Of a DNA stretch of 64,000 nucleotides, positions 1-9,218 are shown in pieces (the stretch's first letter is position 1; every line of letters begins with the position of its first letter). Under the pieces are notes generated by a model. It had not been told where the DNA came from. It worked only from the letters and a program-made list of their open reading frames with translations, and searched no databases. Both the position numbers and the translations under genes were made by a program. This DNA is from JABFXC01 sp045804265 (GTDB lineage Bacteria > Gemmatimonadota > Gemmatimonadetes > Gemmatimonadales > Gemmatimonadaceae): assembly GCA_045804265.1 (NCBI GenBank), contig JBJMNK010000141.1:30408-94407 (forward strand), given 5' to 3'.

Positions 1-1017
1 CGTCAGCGTGTACGCGTAGTACGCGACCGTCTGGCCGAGTGTGCGCGCGAGTGCGAGCCAGAGCAACGCCGATCCCGGCACGGCGAGCACCGCGCTCAGT
101 CGGTGCGGACGCTCGCGCACCTGCTCGATGCGCGGCCAGAGCACCGTGTAGCTCACGAAGAACACTAGCGGCGGGACGATCCATCGCCACCCACCCACCG
201 TCCACGTCAGGTATCCGATGAGCACCGCGGCGAGCGCCGCTCCGTCGCTGAGCGTGCGGCGGCGGCGCAGCAGCACGACGACCGCGAACATCGCGATCGT
301 CACCGCGAGCACGATCGTCAGCGCGCTCGCCGCGCGTGGCATATAGTTGCGCAGGAGGAAGAATCCGCCGACGGGAATGAACAGGTTGTCCAGCCCGCGC
401 CAGGCCACCGCTTCCAGGAGCATCACGAGGAACCCGAAGGTCAGCGCGATCAGCAGGCTCTCCGTTCGCCCGACCGACGTGTACATCAGCAGCGGCACGT
501 GTGCCGCGAAGAACGCGATCAGGAAGAACGCGATCGAGCCCTCCGCGCTCTTCTGGTCGCCCTCGAGCGTGTCATAACGCATGTGCCCGTAACGTGAGCC
601 CACCAGCGCCGCGAATGCATCGGCGAGCGTCAGCGTCAGGATCGGGATGACGTAGAGGACTGCGTTGCCCGCCGACAGCCAGAACACCGCGGCCACCGAG
701 ACAGGAAACCAGAGGTCGCCCTCCGATGCCCGCTTGACGCCGTGCACCACGCCGCCGAGCTGCTCGCGCGCCCGCGGCAGGTAGCGAAGGAGCAGCAGCA
801 CGGACAGCGTCAGTACGGCGATCGCGATCGCCGGCGCTACGCTCCGGAATAGCCACGGGTACGTCAGTGCGCTCGCGCCTAACGCTACGTGCATCCCCTT
901 GCGCAGCACCTCGCCGTCGACCCGTCTCCATCCGGCGATCATCCGCAGCACCGCCAGTGCGACCAGCAGCGAGCCGGCGATCGCCGCGGCGGCGAGCCAT
1001 TCGTTCATGCTCGTCAT
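1..1017 (-). CDS. Dolichol/phytol kinase-like membrane protein, 3' end outside window
   Basis: The reading frame is open from an ATG at 1017 to the window edge (339 codons, no stop), so the C-terminus is missing. The protein is very hydrophobic with many predicted membrane spans. Near residues 36-48 it has a K-G-M-H-V-A-L-G stretch resembling the RK-x-x-H-x-x-x-G motif of the dolichol kinase / phytol kinase / CDP-alcohol family, followed by an ADAFAALVGSRYG-type segment and an EGS motif typical of that family. Family knowledge: these enzymes use CTP to phosphorylate isoprenoid alcohols. The ATG overlaps the upstream stop as ATGA, so it is translationally coupled as the last visible gene of the HMGR operon. 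Substrate is unknown. Confidence 0.7.
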   Translation of the reverse strand, partial: MTSMNEWLAAAAIAGSLLVALAVLRMIAGWRRVDGEVLRKGMHVALGASALTYPWLFRSVAPAIAIAVLTLSVLLLLRYLPRAREQLGGVVHGVKRASEGDLWFPVSVAAVFWLSAGNAVLYVIPILTLTLADAFAALVGSRYGHMRYDTLEGDQKSAEGSIAFFLIAFFAAHVPLLMYTSVGRTESLLIALTFGFLVMLLEAVAWRGLDNLFIPVGGFFLLRNYMPRAASALTIVLAVTIAMFAVVVLLRRRRTLSDGAALAAVLIGYLTWTVGGWRWIVPPLVFFVSYTVLWPRIEQVRERPHRLSAVLAVPGSALLWLALARTLGQTVAYYAYTLT

Positions 1018-2102
1018 TGCACCTCGTCCAGATGAAATGCCGAGTAGAAAAATGCCTTGTCGCGGGCAAACTGCCGGTCGGATTCCGGCAGCCGCGTCAG
1101 GCGGTCGGGCATCAGCGCCGCCCCGCTCCGGGGGACGATCATGTTCCAGTACGCCATTCGCGCACCTCGTGGGAGCCGCGGCAGGAGCGACGCGATCAGC
1201 GCGCGGTGCGCGTCGGTCGACATGTACTCGAAGATGTTGCTGAAGTTGATCCGGTCAACCCGGTCGACATTCGCGCTCTCGAGCACTTCCTCCATCGGGC
1301 GGCAGTGCCACTCCAGGCGATCGAGGCCATCACGAATCACCGCGAAGTTCTCCTCGCGCAATGCGTGCGGCAGTGCGTCGCCGTGCGTCCCGGTCACGAT
1401 CCAGTGCAGGTATGGATTTTCGGCCGGGTCGAGCACCGTCAGCGCGTGCCTGACGCGTTCCATCAAATGGTCGGCGACACTCTTCTCGGCGTACGTGAAG
1501 AAGCTCGGATCGCGACCGAGCCGCCCGAGCACTGTCTCGGAGAAGAAGACGCGAAAGAGCAGCCTCCACGCGCGGCTGTTCCAACGCTCGCTGTAGAAAC
1601 GAAGTCGAGCATCGCGATCGCGATGCTCGAGCAGCGCGCGGACGGTTGCCTTGCGGTTCACCAGCGGCAGCACGAACCGTCGGAAGTGTGCGAAGTACCG
1701 CTCGAACTTCCCCGCCGAGCCGATCCCGTCGCGGATCGCAGCGCGGCGGCCGTCCCAGTAGCCGCGCGCCTCGCTCGAGATTCGGCCGCGGCACCTGTCG
1801 TACAGCGACTCGCGCCGCGCGCTCACCCTCGACCCGATGAGCTCGAGCAGCTCTCCATGGCCTAACGTTCGGTACGCCGCCACCCGCAGCTCGAGCGCGG
1901 CGATCTGGGTCGGGTTCAGGTCCACCGCGATGACCCGCGCCGGCGAGCGTGTCAGCAGCGAGAGGGTGTTGTCGCCGGCGCTCGCGATCGAGAGGCAGAC
2001 GTCGCCCGGCTGGACATCGAGGCCATCCACGAGGATGTCCGCATCTTCCCAGCACTGCGCGTAGCGCAGGATCGTGAACGGCGATGCGGCTTCACGCGGC
2101 AT
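1014..2102 (-). CDS. DUF3419 / BtaA-like aminocarboxypropyl transferase
   Basis: 362 residues. The N-terminal part has QCWEDADIL followed by a Rossmann-like SAM-binding signature, SIASAGDNTLSLL (about 37-50) and VIAVDLNPTQ (about 57-66), and the C-terminal part contains a FSNIFEYM segment. This pattern fits the DUF3419 family, which includes BtaA, the enzyme that moves a 3-amino-3-carboxypropyl group from SAM to diacylglycerol in betaine-lipid synthesis. No BtaB-type N-methyltransferase is visible beside it, so the product need not be DGTS. It overlaps the PEP-synthase-like gene by 11 bp and the kinase-like gene by 4 bp. Family assignment is good; substrate is inferred. Confidence 0.75.
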   Translation of the reverse strand: MPREAASPFTILRYAQCWEDADILVDGLDVQPGDVCLSIASAGDNTLSLLTRSPARVIAVDLNPTQIAALELRVAAYRTLGHGELLELIGSRVSARRESLYDRCRGRISSEARGYWDGRRAAIRDGIGSAGKFERYFAHFRRFVLPLVNRKATVRALLEHRDRDARLRFYSERWNSRAWRLLFRVFFSETVLGRLGRDPSFFTYAEKSVADHLMERVRHALTVLDPAENPYLHWIVTGTHGDALPHALREENFAVIRDGLDRLEWHCRPMEEVLESANVDRVDRINFSNIFEYMSTDAHRALIASLLPRLPRGARMAYWNMIVPRSGAALMPDRLTRLPESDRQFARDKAFFYSAFHLDEVQ

Positions 2103-4683
2103 CGTCTGCCTTGCGTTCGGTCGCTGCGCCTACGCGTCGCACCGTTCCCGCGCGTCCATCCATCTCGACGACGTCGCCGGTCTTCAGCCACTGCGTCAAC
2201 CCGCCGATCGATACCACAGCCGGAATCCCCAGCTCGCGCGCGACGATCGCCGAATGCGAGAGCAGGCTCCCACGCTCGACCAGCAGCGCCGACGCCGCCG
2301 GGAACAGCATCACCCATCCCGGGTCGGTGCGCTCCGCGACCAGGATCTCCCCCGGCCGCAGCCCGGCGTCGCGCGGGTCGCGCACCACTCTCACCGCCCC
2401 GCGAACGACGCCGGGATAACATCCCGTCCCCGTCCGCAGCTCCCCGCCGCCGCCCTCGATGGGCATCGCGGCCGACGCGGCCTGCTGCTCCCACTGCTTG
2501 CCTTGATGCACCATGCCCCGCGTCACGAAGCGATCCGGTGGCGCAGCGGTCGCCGAGTATTTCTCGAACTCGCTGCGCCGCGCCTCGACGAGTGCGCGCA
2601 GGTTGATGCTCGTCGCAGTCCCCTCCACAGCGCCTAACGCCTCGTTCACCTCGAGGTAGAAGACGTCGCGCGGCGCGTCGATCAGCCCGAGCGTCGCGAA
2701 GTGCTTCCCCAGCTCGAGGAAGATCCGCCTGACGCGCCCGAAGACCCGCGTTCGCTCGAAGCGCAGGTTCTCCCGGTCGCGCACCCGACCGCGCGCCTGG
2801 CGAAGGATCTTCCCGAACAGCCATCGCCGCACCGGCCGCCCCCGCAGCGCGGCGAACGCCCGCCGCTCGGCGTCGGCGCGGAAGTCGGCACGCTCTGTGG
2901 CCGTCGCTGTCGCCTTCGACGCCGCCGCGCGGCCGATCGCGTCGAGCAGGAGCGAAGGATCGTCGTCCAGCGTTTCCGTCTCGAGCTTCAGCTCGTCGAG
3001 GCAGCGGTCGCCGAATCGCGCGAGGTAGTCGTCATAACGTTCCGCCAGTGCCGGGTTGCGCCGCACCGCCGCGAGCGCCGCGTCGACGTTGCCTGACGTC
3101 AGCTGTTCGATGGCCGCGGGATCAGCGGCCGCGAGCAGCCCCATCTCGCGGATCCGCCGCGCCGGCTCGGCGCTGACGATGCTGCCGTCGCCCGCCACCA
3201 GGTCGTTCTGCAGCGTGCCCGCTGCGTCGCCGCACCACTTCGCCGCCAGCTTCCGCAGCGCACCGAAGTGAATCATCGCGAAGAAGTCGTTCAGCAGCGG
3301 CGCGTCCCAGTTGCGCAGCAGCTCGCGCTCGAGCCGGCGGTAGTGCGCAACGATCTCGTCGGGGCGCATGTCGCTCAACGGCACCCCCTCGCCGGCCAGC
3401 GCCCGTTCGAGGCGCTCGTGGAACTCGCGCACCGACGAGTCGATCCGCAGGTTGGCCGCGACCAGCCGCCACCCCATCCGCGCCACGCCTAACGCGTCGC
3501 CCCAGCGGGCGCCACGCGACGACGACGCGAGCTCGGCAGCCAGCGATTCCGGCAATCCGTCGCGGACTCCCATCATCTGCTCCATGAAACGCTGGTTCAG
3601 GCGGAATCCGGGGAGCAGTGCGAGCGCTCGATACCAGCTGTACAGGTTGTAGTAGACGCGTCCCCGCACCAGCCCGATCATCCGCCGCAGCGAGTCGCCG
3701 TTCGCGTCGATCGTCTCCGCCGGCACACCGACGATCGACAGGAATTGCCGGTAGACCTCCTCGTACACGTAGCGCGCGAACGAGTAGGTGAGCGGTGTCG
3801 TCACGCCACCATAGCTCTCGGCGATGTTGCTGTTGTCCCAGAGCGCCGCGACGCCGTCGGGGTCGCCTAACGCTGCAAGCGAGGTGATCGGTCGCGACTG
3901 CAGCAGGTACAGCTCGTCGTCCTCGATCGCCCACTCGATGTCCTGTGGCGCGCCGAAGTGCAGCGCCGAGCGCCGCGCCAGCGCCGCCACAGCGCGCGCT
4001 TCGTTGTCACTCAACACGGGGCGCGTCGCATCGTCCGCGGTAAGCGGAACCTCCACGACGTCGCCAGCCGGGTTGCGCCGGTGCGCAACGCTCTTGGTCG
4101 CCGTTCTCCGCTCGACGATCGTCCCCGCGCGCTCCACGACCAGGCTGTCCGCGTCGTCCGCTCCCGAGACGAGCGCAGTGCCCAGCCCGAACACCGCGGC
4201 CACCACGCACCGCCCGCGGCGGCCCGTCACCGGGTCAGCGCTGAAGGCGACCCCGGATCTCTCCGCGTTCACCATGCGCTGCACCAGCACCGCCGGCGCT
4301 GACGATCCTGTGATCCGCCGCTCGATGCGATACGCCGCGACCCGAGCTGATTCCACCGACGTCCAGACGTCACGCACCCGCGCCGGAACATCGGCCGCGG
4401 CGACGAACAGGTAGCTCTCGAGCTGCCCGGCGTACGAGTGCTCGACCCCATCCTCGCCCGCCGCCGACGAACGCACCGCCACCGGCTCCCCGTTAGGCGC
4501 GAGCTGCCTCACGGCGGCGACCACCGTCTCCTCCCATCCCGCGACGGCGCCGGCGCCGGGCGCGACCACGAACCAGGCGGGAATCGCCACGCCCGATCGG
4601 CGAAGGCTGGCCAGCGCACCGGCCTTCCCCCCGAGCGTCGCGGCGTCGGCCCCGTCGTGCGGCCAGATCACCACTCGACTCAT
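2092..4683 (-). CDS. PEP synthase / PPDK-like phosphotransferase
   Basis: 863 residues from the ATG at 4683, which overlaps the UbiA stop as ATGA; a longer frame running into ubiA is not credible. N-terminal PPDK-type ATP-grasp domain: LGGKAGALASL near residue 17, VAVRSSAAGEDG near 78, VFGLG and an E-x-x-LYLLQSRPIT segment. A middle domain carries NIAESYGGVTTPLTYSF. The C-terminal swivelling phosphohistidine domain has LLSHSAIVARELGIPAVV with the catalytic His near residue 810. Order and length match PEP-synthase-like antibiotic phosphotransferases (Rph type) as well as orphan dikinases; there is no PEP-binding TIM barrel like that of full PPDK. In this operon it probably phosphorylates a small molecule or isoprenoid alcohol; that is inference. 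Confidence 0.75.
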   Translation of the reverse strand: MSRVVIWPHDGADAATLGGKAGALASLRRSGVAIPAWFVVAPGAGAVAGWEETVVAAVRQLAPNGEPVAVRSSAAGEDGVEHSYAGQLESYLFVAAADVPARVRDVWTSVESARVAAYRIERRITGSSAPAVLVQRMVNAERSGVAFSADPVTGRRGRCVVAAVFGLGTALVSGADDADSLVVERAGTIVERRTATKSVAHRRNPAGDVVEVPLTADDATRPVLSDNEARAVAALARRSALHFGAPQDIEWAIEDDELYLLQSRPITSLAALGDPDGVAALWDNSNIAESYGGVTTPLTYSFARYVYEEVYRQFLSIVGVPAETIDANGDSLRRMIGLVRGRVYYNLYSWYRALALLPGFRLNQRFMEQMMGVRDGLPESLAAELASSSRGARWGDALGVARMGWRLVAANLRIDSSVREFHERLERALAGEGVPLSDMRPDEIVAHYRRLERELLRNWDAPLLNDFFAMIHFGALRKLAAKWCGDAAGTLQNDLVAGDGSIVSAEPARRIREMGLLAAADPAAIEQLTSGNVDAALAAVRRNPALAERYDDYLARFGDRCLDELKLETETLDDDPSLLLDAIGRAAASKATATATERADFRADAERRAFAALRGRPVRRWLFGKILRQARGRVRDRENLRFERTRVFGRVRRIFLELGKHFATLGLIDAPRDVFYLEVNEALGAVEGTATSINLRALVEARRSEFEKYSATAAPPDRFVTRGMVHQGKQWEQQAASAAMPIEGGGGELRTGTGCYPGVVRGAVRVVRDPRDAGLRPGEILVAERTDPGWVMLFPAASALLVERGSLLSHSAIVARELGIPAVVSIGGLTQWLKTGDVVEMDGRAGTVRRVGAATERKADDAA

Positions 4684-5615
4684 CGCGTGCGTACCAGCAC
4701 CGGGACGATCCCGACGGCGACGTACATCGCCAGCGTCCACACTCCCGCGAGCGGCTCGACCAGCCGCGCGCGACCGCGAGTCGGGCGCGCCACGAATGCG
4801 GCGCCCGCGATCACCGATGTGATCCAGACCGTGCCGAGAACGACGCCGACCATCGGCCCGCTCCCCACCTCGCCCGCCGCCAGCACTGCGCTGCCTAACG
4901 CAACCGCCATGACCGCGACCCACACACCGACCGCGCGCGTGCGTCCCCAGAGCACGGTGTACGTCTCGACTCCAGGCTCCTCGGCGTCCGGTGAGCGGAT
5001 CTTCCGCCCCACCTCGACGACGAGCCCGTTGAAGAAGCTCGCGACGAGAAACCAGCGCAGCCCGGCCGCCATCGCCGCGCCCGCCGGCACCCAGTCGCAG
5101 GCCGTCGCATAGAGATCGATCAGCGGCATTATCAGCATGTGTGACCAGAGCACCGTAACCGGTCGCGCGCGCAGCCAGTCTCGGACGAAGAACTCCTTCG
5201 ACATCAGCGCCATGTAGCCCCACACCAGCAGCAGGAACGGAATCATCCGCGCACTGAGCCAGGTCGCGACCACGAGCTGGATCCCCGCTGCGGCGGCGGC
5301 GAGCCATCCCAGCTCGCGGAGCGTCACCAGGCCGCGCGGCACCGGACGATACGGCCGGTGCCGCGCGTCGTCTTCGGCGTCCTTGAATTCGTCGGCGACA
5401 CGCAGCTGGAAGAAAAAGCAGAGCGCAGTCACGAACGCCGCGACCAGCGACGCGACCTGTGGGTATCGCTCGCCGCGCAGCAGCGCTGACAGGCACACCG
5501 CCGCCGAGCTGAACGCCGCGATCAGGGGCGCGTGCGCGACCAGCGGAAAGCGCTCGCGCTGGTACACCCACCACCGACCGAGCCCACGGTCAGGGATCAC
5601 CGCCGTACTCGTCAT
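4680..5615 (-). CDS. UbiA-family prenyltransferase
   Basis: 311 residues, polytopic membrane protein. The first Asp-rich motif is DEFKDAEDD (75-83), matching the Mg-prenyl-diphosphate binding site of UbiA enzymes. The second conserved region is NGLVVEVGRKIRSPDAEE (about 196-213), with TYTVLWG after it. UbiA enzymes transfer a prenyl chain to an acceptor (quinone ring, chlorophyllide, glycerol ether, heme). The acceptor here cannot be read from sequence. Start overlaps the HMG-CoA reductase stop by 4 bp and its own stop overlaps the next start by 4 bp, so it is an integral operon member. Confidence 0.8.
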   Translation of the reverse strand: MTSTAVIPDRGLGRWWVYQRERFPLVAHAPLIAAFSSAAVCLSALLRGERYPQVASLVAAFVTALCFFFQLRVADEFKDAEDDARHRPYRPVPRGLVTLRELGWLAAAAAGIQLVVATWLSARMIPFLLLVWGYMALMSKEFFVRDWLRARPVTVLWSHMLIMPLIDLYATACDWVPAGAAMAAGLRWFLVASFFNGLVVEVGRKIRSPDAEEPGVETYTVLWGRTRAVGVWVAVMAVALGSAVLAAGEVGSGPMVGVVLGTVWITSVIAGAAFVARPTRGRARLVEPLAGVWTLAMYVAVGIVPVLVRTR

Positions 5616-6961
5616 CGCTTCGCGTCTCCCTTGAGTCGCGCCAGTCGCGCGTGTGCCTTCGTGAATTCGTTGGCGACCAGCGCGCCGACGATCGACAGCT
5701 CACCAGCGAGCGAGATCGCTGCCGCAACTTCGGCGAATGCGTTCGCGCCGCCATTTCCCGCCACGCCCAGGATCTCGAGACATGCGTGCTGGCTTGGCAG
5801 CTGCGTTCCGCCACCGACCGTGCCGACGATGAGATTCGGCAGCGTCACCGACGCATACAGGTCGCCGCCGTCCAGCTCGAACCGCGTCACCCCGACCGCT
5901 GACTCGGCGACGCAGGCGACATCCTGCCCGCAGGCGAGGTAGAGCGCCGCCAACCCGTTCGCATAGTGCCCCTGGACGCCGATGGTTCCACTCAGCACCC
6001 CGCCGACCGCCGACACTCGCCAGTAGTCCGCGAGCTTCTGCGCCGTCGTGTGCAGCCGCTGCTCGATCATCGCCGCGGGGATCAGCACTTCCGCGGTCAC
6101 GCTGCGACCGCGAACGCTGAGGAACGACTGCGCGCTCGCCTTCTTGTCCCCGGAATGATTGCCTTCCACGTACCAGACGCGCGGCTTGATCGGGCACTCG
6201 GCCACGATGTACTCGCAGATCGCCTGCGTCGCGATCGTAACCATGTTCTGCCCGGCCGCGTCACCCGTGCTGTACTCGAAGATGAGGTAGACGTGATTCC
6301 CCTCGAGCGTGACGCGCATGTCCTTGAGCTTTCCGTGGCGCGTCGTCGATTCGCCGGCGGCGCGGATCGCGTCCATGTGCTCGAGCGTCCAGGCGATGAA
6401 CTGTCCCGCTTCGTGAAGCGTCGCGAAAGCGAACGCCGGCGCGCGCGTGACTCCGTCGTTCACCAGCACCGCCGCGCACCCGCCGGCTTCGGTGATGAGC
6501 TGCGCGCCACGCGAGTACGACGCAACCAGCGCCGCTTCGGTCGTTGCCAGCGGAACGTGATACATGCCTGACGCGCACGTCCCGTTCACGAGGAGGGGGC
6601 CAGCGATGCCGACCGGTGTCTTCACCGCGCCGATGAACGCTTCAACGTTATGACGATAGCGCTCCGCGTCGGCCATTGTCCCCGCATCGAGGAGTGCCGC
6701 CCGCGCCGCGACAGACGCGCGCAGCACTCCCCAGCGCCGATCGAGCGCTTCGCCGTCGACCGCGGTCCCGCCGGGAAACCGCTCATACGCTGTCCCCGGC
6801 TTCGGTGCGAGCCGCTTCGCGAGTTCGTCCGCGCTGTTCGTGACGAGCAGTCGCGCGAGCGAGGCCGCGGCGTGTCGATGGTCGGTCGGCATGGTCGGTC
6901 CGGGCGAGTAATGAGAGCCGAAAGCGCGGAGTGCGATGGTTGCGGCGGCAGAGTCTATCAT
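5612..6961 (-). CDS. Hydroxymethylglutaryl-CoA reductase, class I-like
   Basis: About 449 residues. HMGR signatures are all present: TPVGIAGPL, the catalytic Glu in LATTEAALVAS (about 140), GDAAGQNMV (about 232), the catalytic Lys in GNHSGDKKAS (about 272), Asp in ACGQDVA (about 345), GTVGGGTQLPSQ (about 377) and a C-terminal His in TKAHARL. The C-terminal His flap and GTVGGGT pattern resemble the class I (biosynthetic, NADPH) enzymes. The ATG at 6961 has GGAG six bases upstream; an internal ATG at 6892 (MPTDHR) is an alternative. It is first in the operon and commits acetyl-CoA-derived carbon to mevalonate. No other mevalonate gene is in the window. Confidence 0.88.
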   Translation of the reverse strand: MIDSAAATIALRAFGSHYSPGPTMPTDHRHAAASLARLLVTNSADELAKRLAPKPGTAYERFPGGTAVDGEALDRRWGVLRASVAARAALLDAGTMADAERYRHNVEAFIGAVKTPVGIAGPLLVNGTCASGMYHVPLATTEAALVASYSRGAQLITEAGGCAAVLVNDGVTRAPAFAFATLHEAGQFIAWTLEHMDAIRAAGESTTRHGKLKDMRVTLEGNHVYLIFEYSTGDAAGQNMVTIATQAICEYIVAECPIKPRVWYVEGNHSGDKKASAQSFLSVRGRSVTAEVLIPAAMIEQRLHTTAQKLADYWRVSAVGGVLSGTIGVQGHYANGLAALYLACGQDVACVAESAVGVTRFELDGGDLYASVTLPNLIVGTVGGGTQLPSQHACLEILGVAGNGGANAFAEVAAAISLAGELSIVGALVANEFTKAHARLARLKGDAKR

Positions 6962-7097
6962 GACGATCTCCAGTACAGGGGAGCCACGATCAAGCTCGGC
7001 GCCGCACCGGACGAGAGACATCCGTCAACCAACGTAGAGTGCGGACAAACGCTGACGCCCGCGTCCGATAAGCTTCGCGGTCTGTTCGGTCGGTCGC

Positions 7098-7103
7098 TAT
7101 TAT
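7098..7103 (+). promoter_or_regulatory. -10-like TATTAT upstream of helicase gene
   Basis: TATTAT lies six bases before the ATG at 7110, leaving almost no 5' leader and no Shine-Dalgarno. The same arrangement occurs at dnaE. A convincing -35 box is not visible. Functional status is inference. Confidence 0.4.
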
Positions 7104-7109
7104 TCAGGG

Positions 7110-9218
7110 ATGGACGAACTCCCTCGCGTCTACGCGCCGCGTGAGCGCACAACCACGCCGAGCGATCGTGCCTCGCTCCTCTCCGGATTGAACCCCGAGC
7201 AGGGGGCTGCGGCCGCGCATGGCGACGGTCCGCTGCTGATCATCGCCGGTGCCGGCACGGGCAAGACGCGCACGCTCGTCTATCGAGTCGCGCACCTCAT
7301 CGAGCGCGGTGTCAGCCCCGAACGGATTCTCCTCCTCACCTTCACGCGCCGCGCCGCGCAGGAAATGCTCTCGCGCGCCGAGCGTCTCGTCGGCAGCGCC
7401 AGTGGACGCGTGCATGGCGGCACGTTCCACGCGACGGGTCATCGTCTGCTGCGGACCTTCGGTGAATCAGCCGGTCTCGCCCGCGACTTCTCCATCCTCG
7501 ATCAGGGCGACGCTGAAGATCTGATGGGGCTCGCCCGATCGCACCTCGGCATCGGCGCCAGCGCGAAGCGATTCCCGAAGAAGGAAACGCTGCACTACGT
7601 CTACTCGCGGCATATGAACACCGAGCGCCCGCTCGACTTCATCCTCGGCGAGGAGCTGCCGCAGTTCGCCGAGTACGCCGAGCAGATCACCAAGGTCTTC
7701 GCCGAATACGTATCGCGAAAGCAGGAGCGGAATCTCGTCGACTACGACGACCTGCTGCTCTTCTGGGCACTGATGCTCGAGAGCTCGGACGAGCTCGCGA
7801 TGCGCATTGCCGGCATGTACGATCACGTCCTCGTCGACGAATACCAGGACACGAATCTCCTCCAGGCGCGCATCCTCCGCGGCATGTGCCGCACGCATCG
7901 CAACATCACCGTCGTCGGCGACGATGCACAGAGTATCTACGCGTTCCGCGGCGCGAGCTTTCGGAACATCCTGGAATTCCCGAAGCAGTACCAGGGCGCG
8001 GCCGTTGTCGCGCTCGAGCAGAATTACCGCTCGACCCAGCCGATCCTCGACGTCACCAACACCCTCATCTCGCGCGCGAAGGAGCGGTTCACCAAGACTC
8101 TCTGGACGGTGCGCACGAGGGGTGAGAAGCCCTGGCTCGTCACCGCCCGCGACGAGCACGAGCAGACCCGGTTTGTCGTCGACCGCATCCTCGAGCTCCA
8201 CGAGCAGGGCACGCCGTTAGGCGAGATCGCCGTCCTCTTCCGCGCCGGCTACATGTCGGCCGATCTCGAGATCGAGCTCGCCAATCGCAAGATCCCCTTC
8301 GAGAAGTGGGGCGGCATCAAGTTCCTCGAGGCCGCGCACGTCAAGGACGTGCTGGCCTTCCTTCGCGTCCTCGACAACCCGCGCGATGAGGTGAGCTGGT
8401 ATCGCATCCTGACGCTGCTCCCCGGCGTCGGCGACGTCACCGCCCGCCACGTCATCACCGCGATGCTTGCCCGCTCCTGGGACGCGTCCGCACTGGAGGA
8501 GTTCACGCCGCCCGCCCGCGCCCGCGCCGCACATTCGTCGCTGGTCGGGATGCTGCGCGAGCTTCGCGACTCCCCCTCCGCCGCCGCGCTTGAGGGCGCG
8601 CCGGGTTCGCCCGACGAAGGTGCAGTCGCCCGCGATATCGCCCGCATTCGCGTCCTCTACGACGACATCCTCCGCGAGCGTTATGACCGCCCCGATCCGC
8701 GCCTGGCCGACCTCGACCAGCTCCAGGCGATCGCCGCCGGCTTCCCCAGCCGCGGCGCCTTCCTCAGCGCCCTCGCCCTCGAGCCGCCGTCGAGCACCCA
8801 GGACCTCGCCACCGGCGAGACCGACAGCGAGGACGACCACCTCATTCTCAGCACCGCCCACAGCTCCAAGGGCAAGGAATGGGACGCGGTCTTCATCATC
8901 TGGGCCGTCGACGGCTGGTTCCCCTCGTCGCGAGCGTTAGGCGACGACGAGGAGCTCGAGGAAGAGCGTCGCCTCATGTACGTCGCGATGACGCGCGCCC
9001 GCAACGCGCTCGCCGTCGTGTACCCGCTCAACTCCTACGCCACCCCGCGCAGCGGCGACTACTCCATCGATCAGCTCTCCCGCTTCCTCGACCGCGGCGT
9101 CCGCGAGCACATGGACCGCGTCGTCCTCACCCCACCCGCCGCCGCCCCCGACGCCGAGCCCACCCCGCCCCAGCCGCTCCTCGATCTCCGAGCATTACTA
9201 CGCGGTCGTTTCAGCTGA
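7110..9218 (+). CDS. UvrD/PcrA-type superfamily 1 DNA helicase
   Basis: 702 residues. Helicase motifs in order: Q-motif LNPEQGAAA, Walker A AGAGTGKT (46-53), motif Ia LLLTFTRRAAQEM, motif II LVDEYQDTN, motif III GDDAQSIYAFRGA, motif IV LEQNYRST, motif V STAHSSKGKEWD and motif VI ERRLMYVAMTRAR. A 3'-5' SF1A helicase for repair or replication restart is expected. It is somewhat shorter than E. coli UvrD and has a Pro/Ala-rich end, with no clear Tudor-type tail. It is divergent from the HMGR operon and carries two GCCTAACG-type octamers. Confidence 0.9.
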   Translation: MDELPRVYAPRERTTTPSDRASLLSGLNPEQGAAAAHGDGPLLIIAGAGTGKTRTLVYRVAHLIERGVSPERILLLTFTRRAAQEMLSRAERLVGSASGRVHGGTFHATGHRLLRTFGESAGLARDFSILDQGDAEDLMGLARSHLGIGASAKRFPKKETLHYVYSRHMNTERPLDFILGEELPQFAEYAEQITKVFAEYVSRKQERNLVDYDDLLLFWALMLESSDELAMRIAGMYDHVLVDEYQDTNLLQARILRGMCRTHRNITVVGDDAQSIYAFRGASFRNILEFPKQYQGAAVVALEQNYRSTQPILDVTNTLISRAKERFTKTLWTVRTRGEKPWLVTARDEHEQTRFVVDRILELHEQGTPLGEIAVLFRAGYMSADLEIELANRKIPFEKWGGIKFLEAAHVKDVLAFLRVLDNPRDEVSWYRILTLLPGVGDVTARHVITAMLARSWDASALEEFTPPARARAAHSSLVGMLRELRDSPSAAALEGAPGSPDEGAVARDIARIRVLYDDILRERYDRPDPRLADLDQLQAIAAGFPSRGAFLSALALEPPSSTQDLATGETDSEDDHLILSTAHSSKGKEWDAVFIIWAVDGWFPSSRALGDDEELEEERRLMYVAMTRARNALAVVYPLNSYATPRSGDYSIDQLSRFLDRGVREHMDRVVLTPPAAAPDAEPTPPQPLLDLRALLRGRFS

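Noticed and set aside
2092..2102. Possible frameshift fusion between the PEP-synthase-like and BtaA-like genes
   Set aside because: An 11-bp overlap with a clear stop and start is ordinary operon coupling.
4684..5574. Extended N-terminus of the PEP-synthase-like frame running into ubiA
   Set aside because: The extension is Arg/Gly-rich shadow sequence; the ATG at 4683 overlaps the ubiA stop and starts the conserved ATP-grasp domain.
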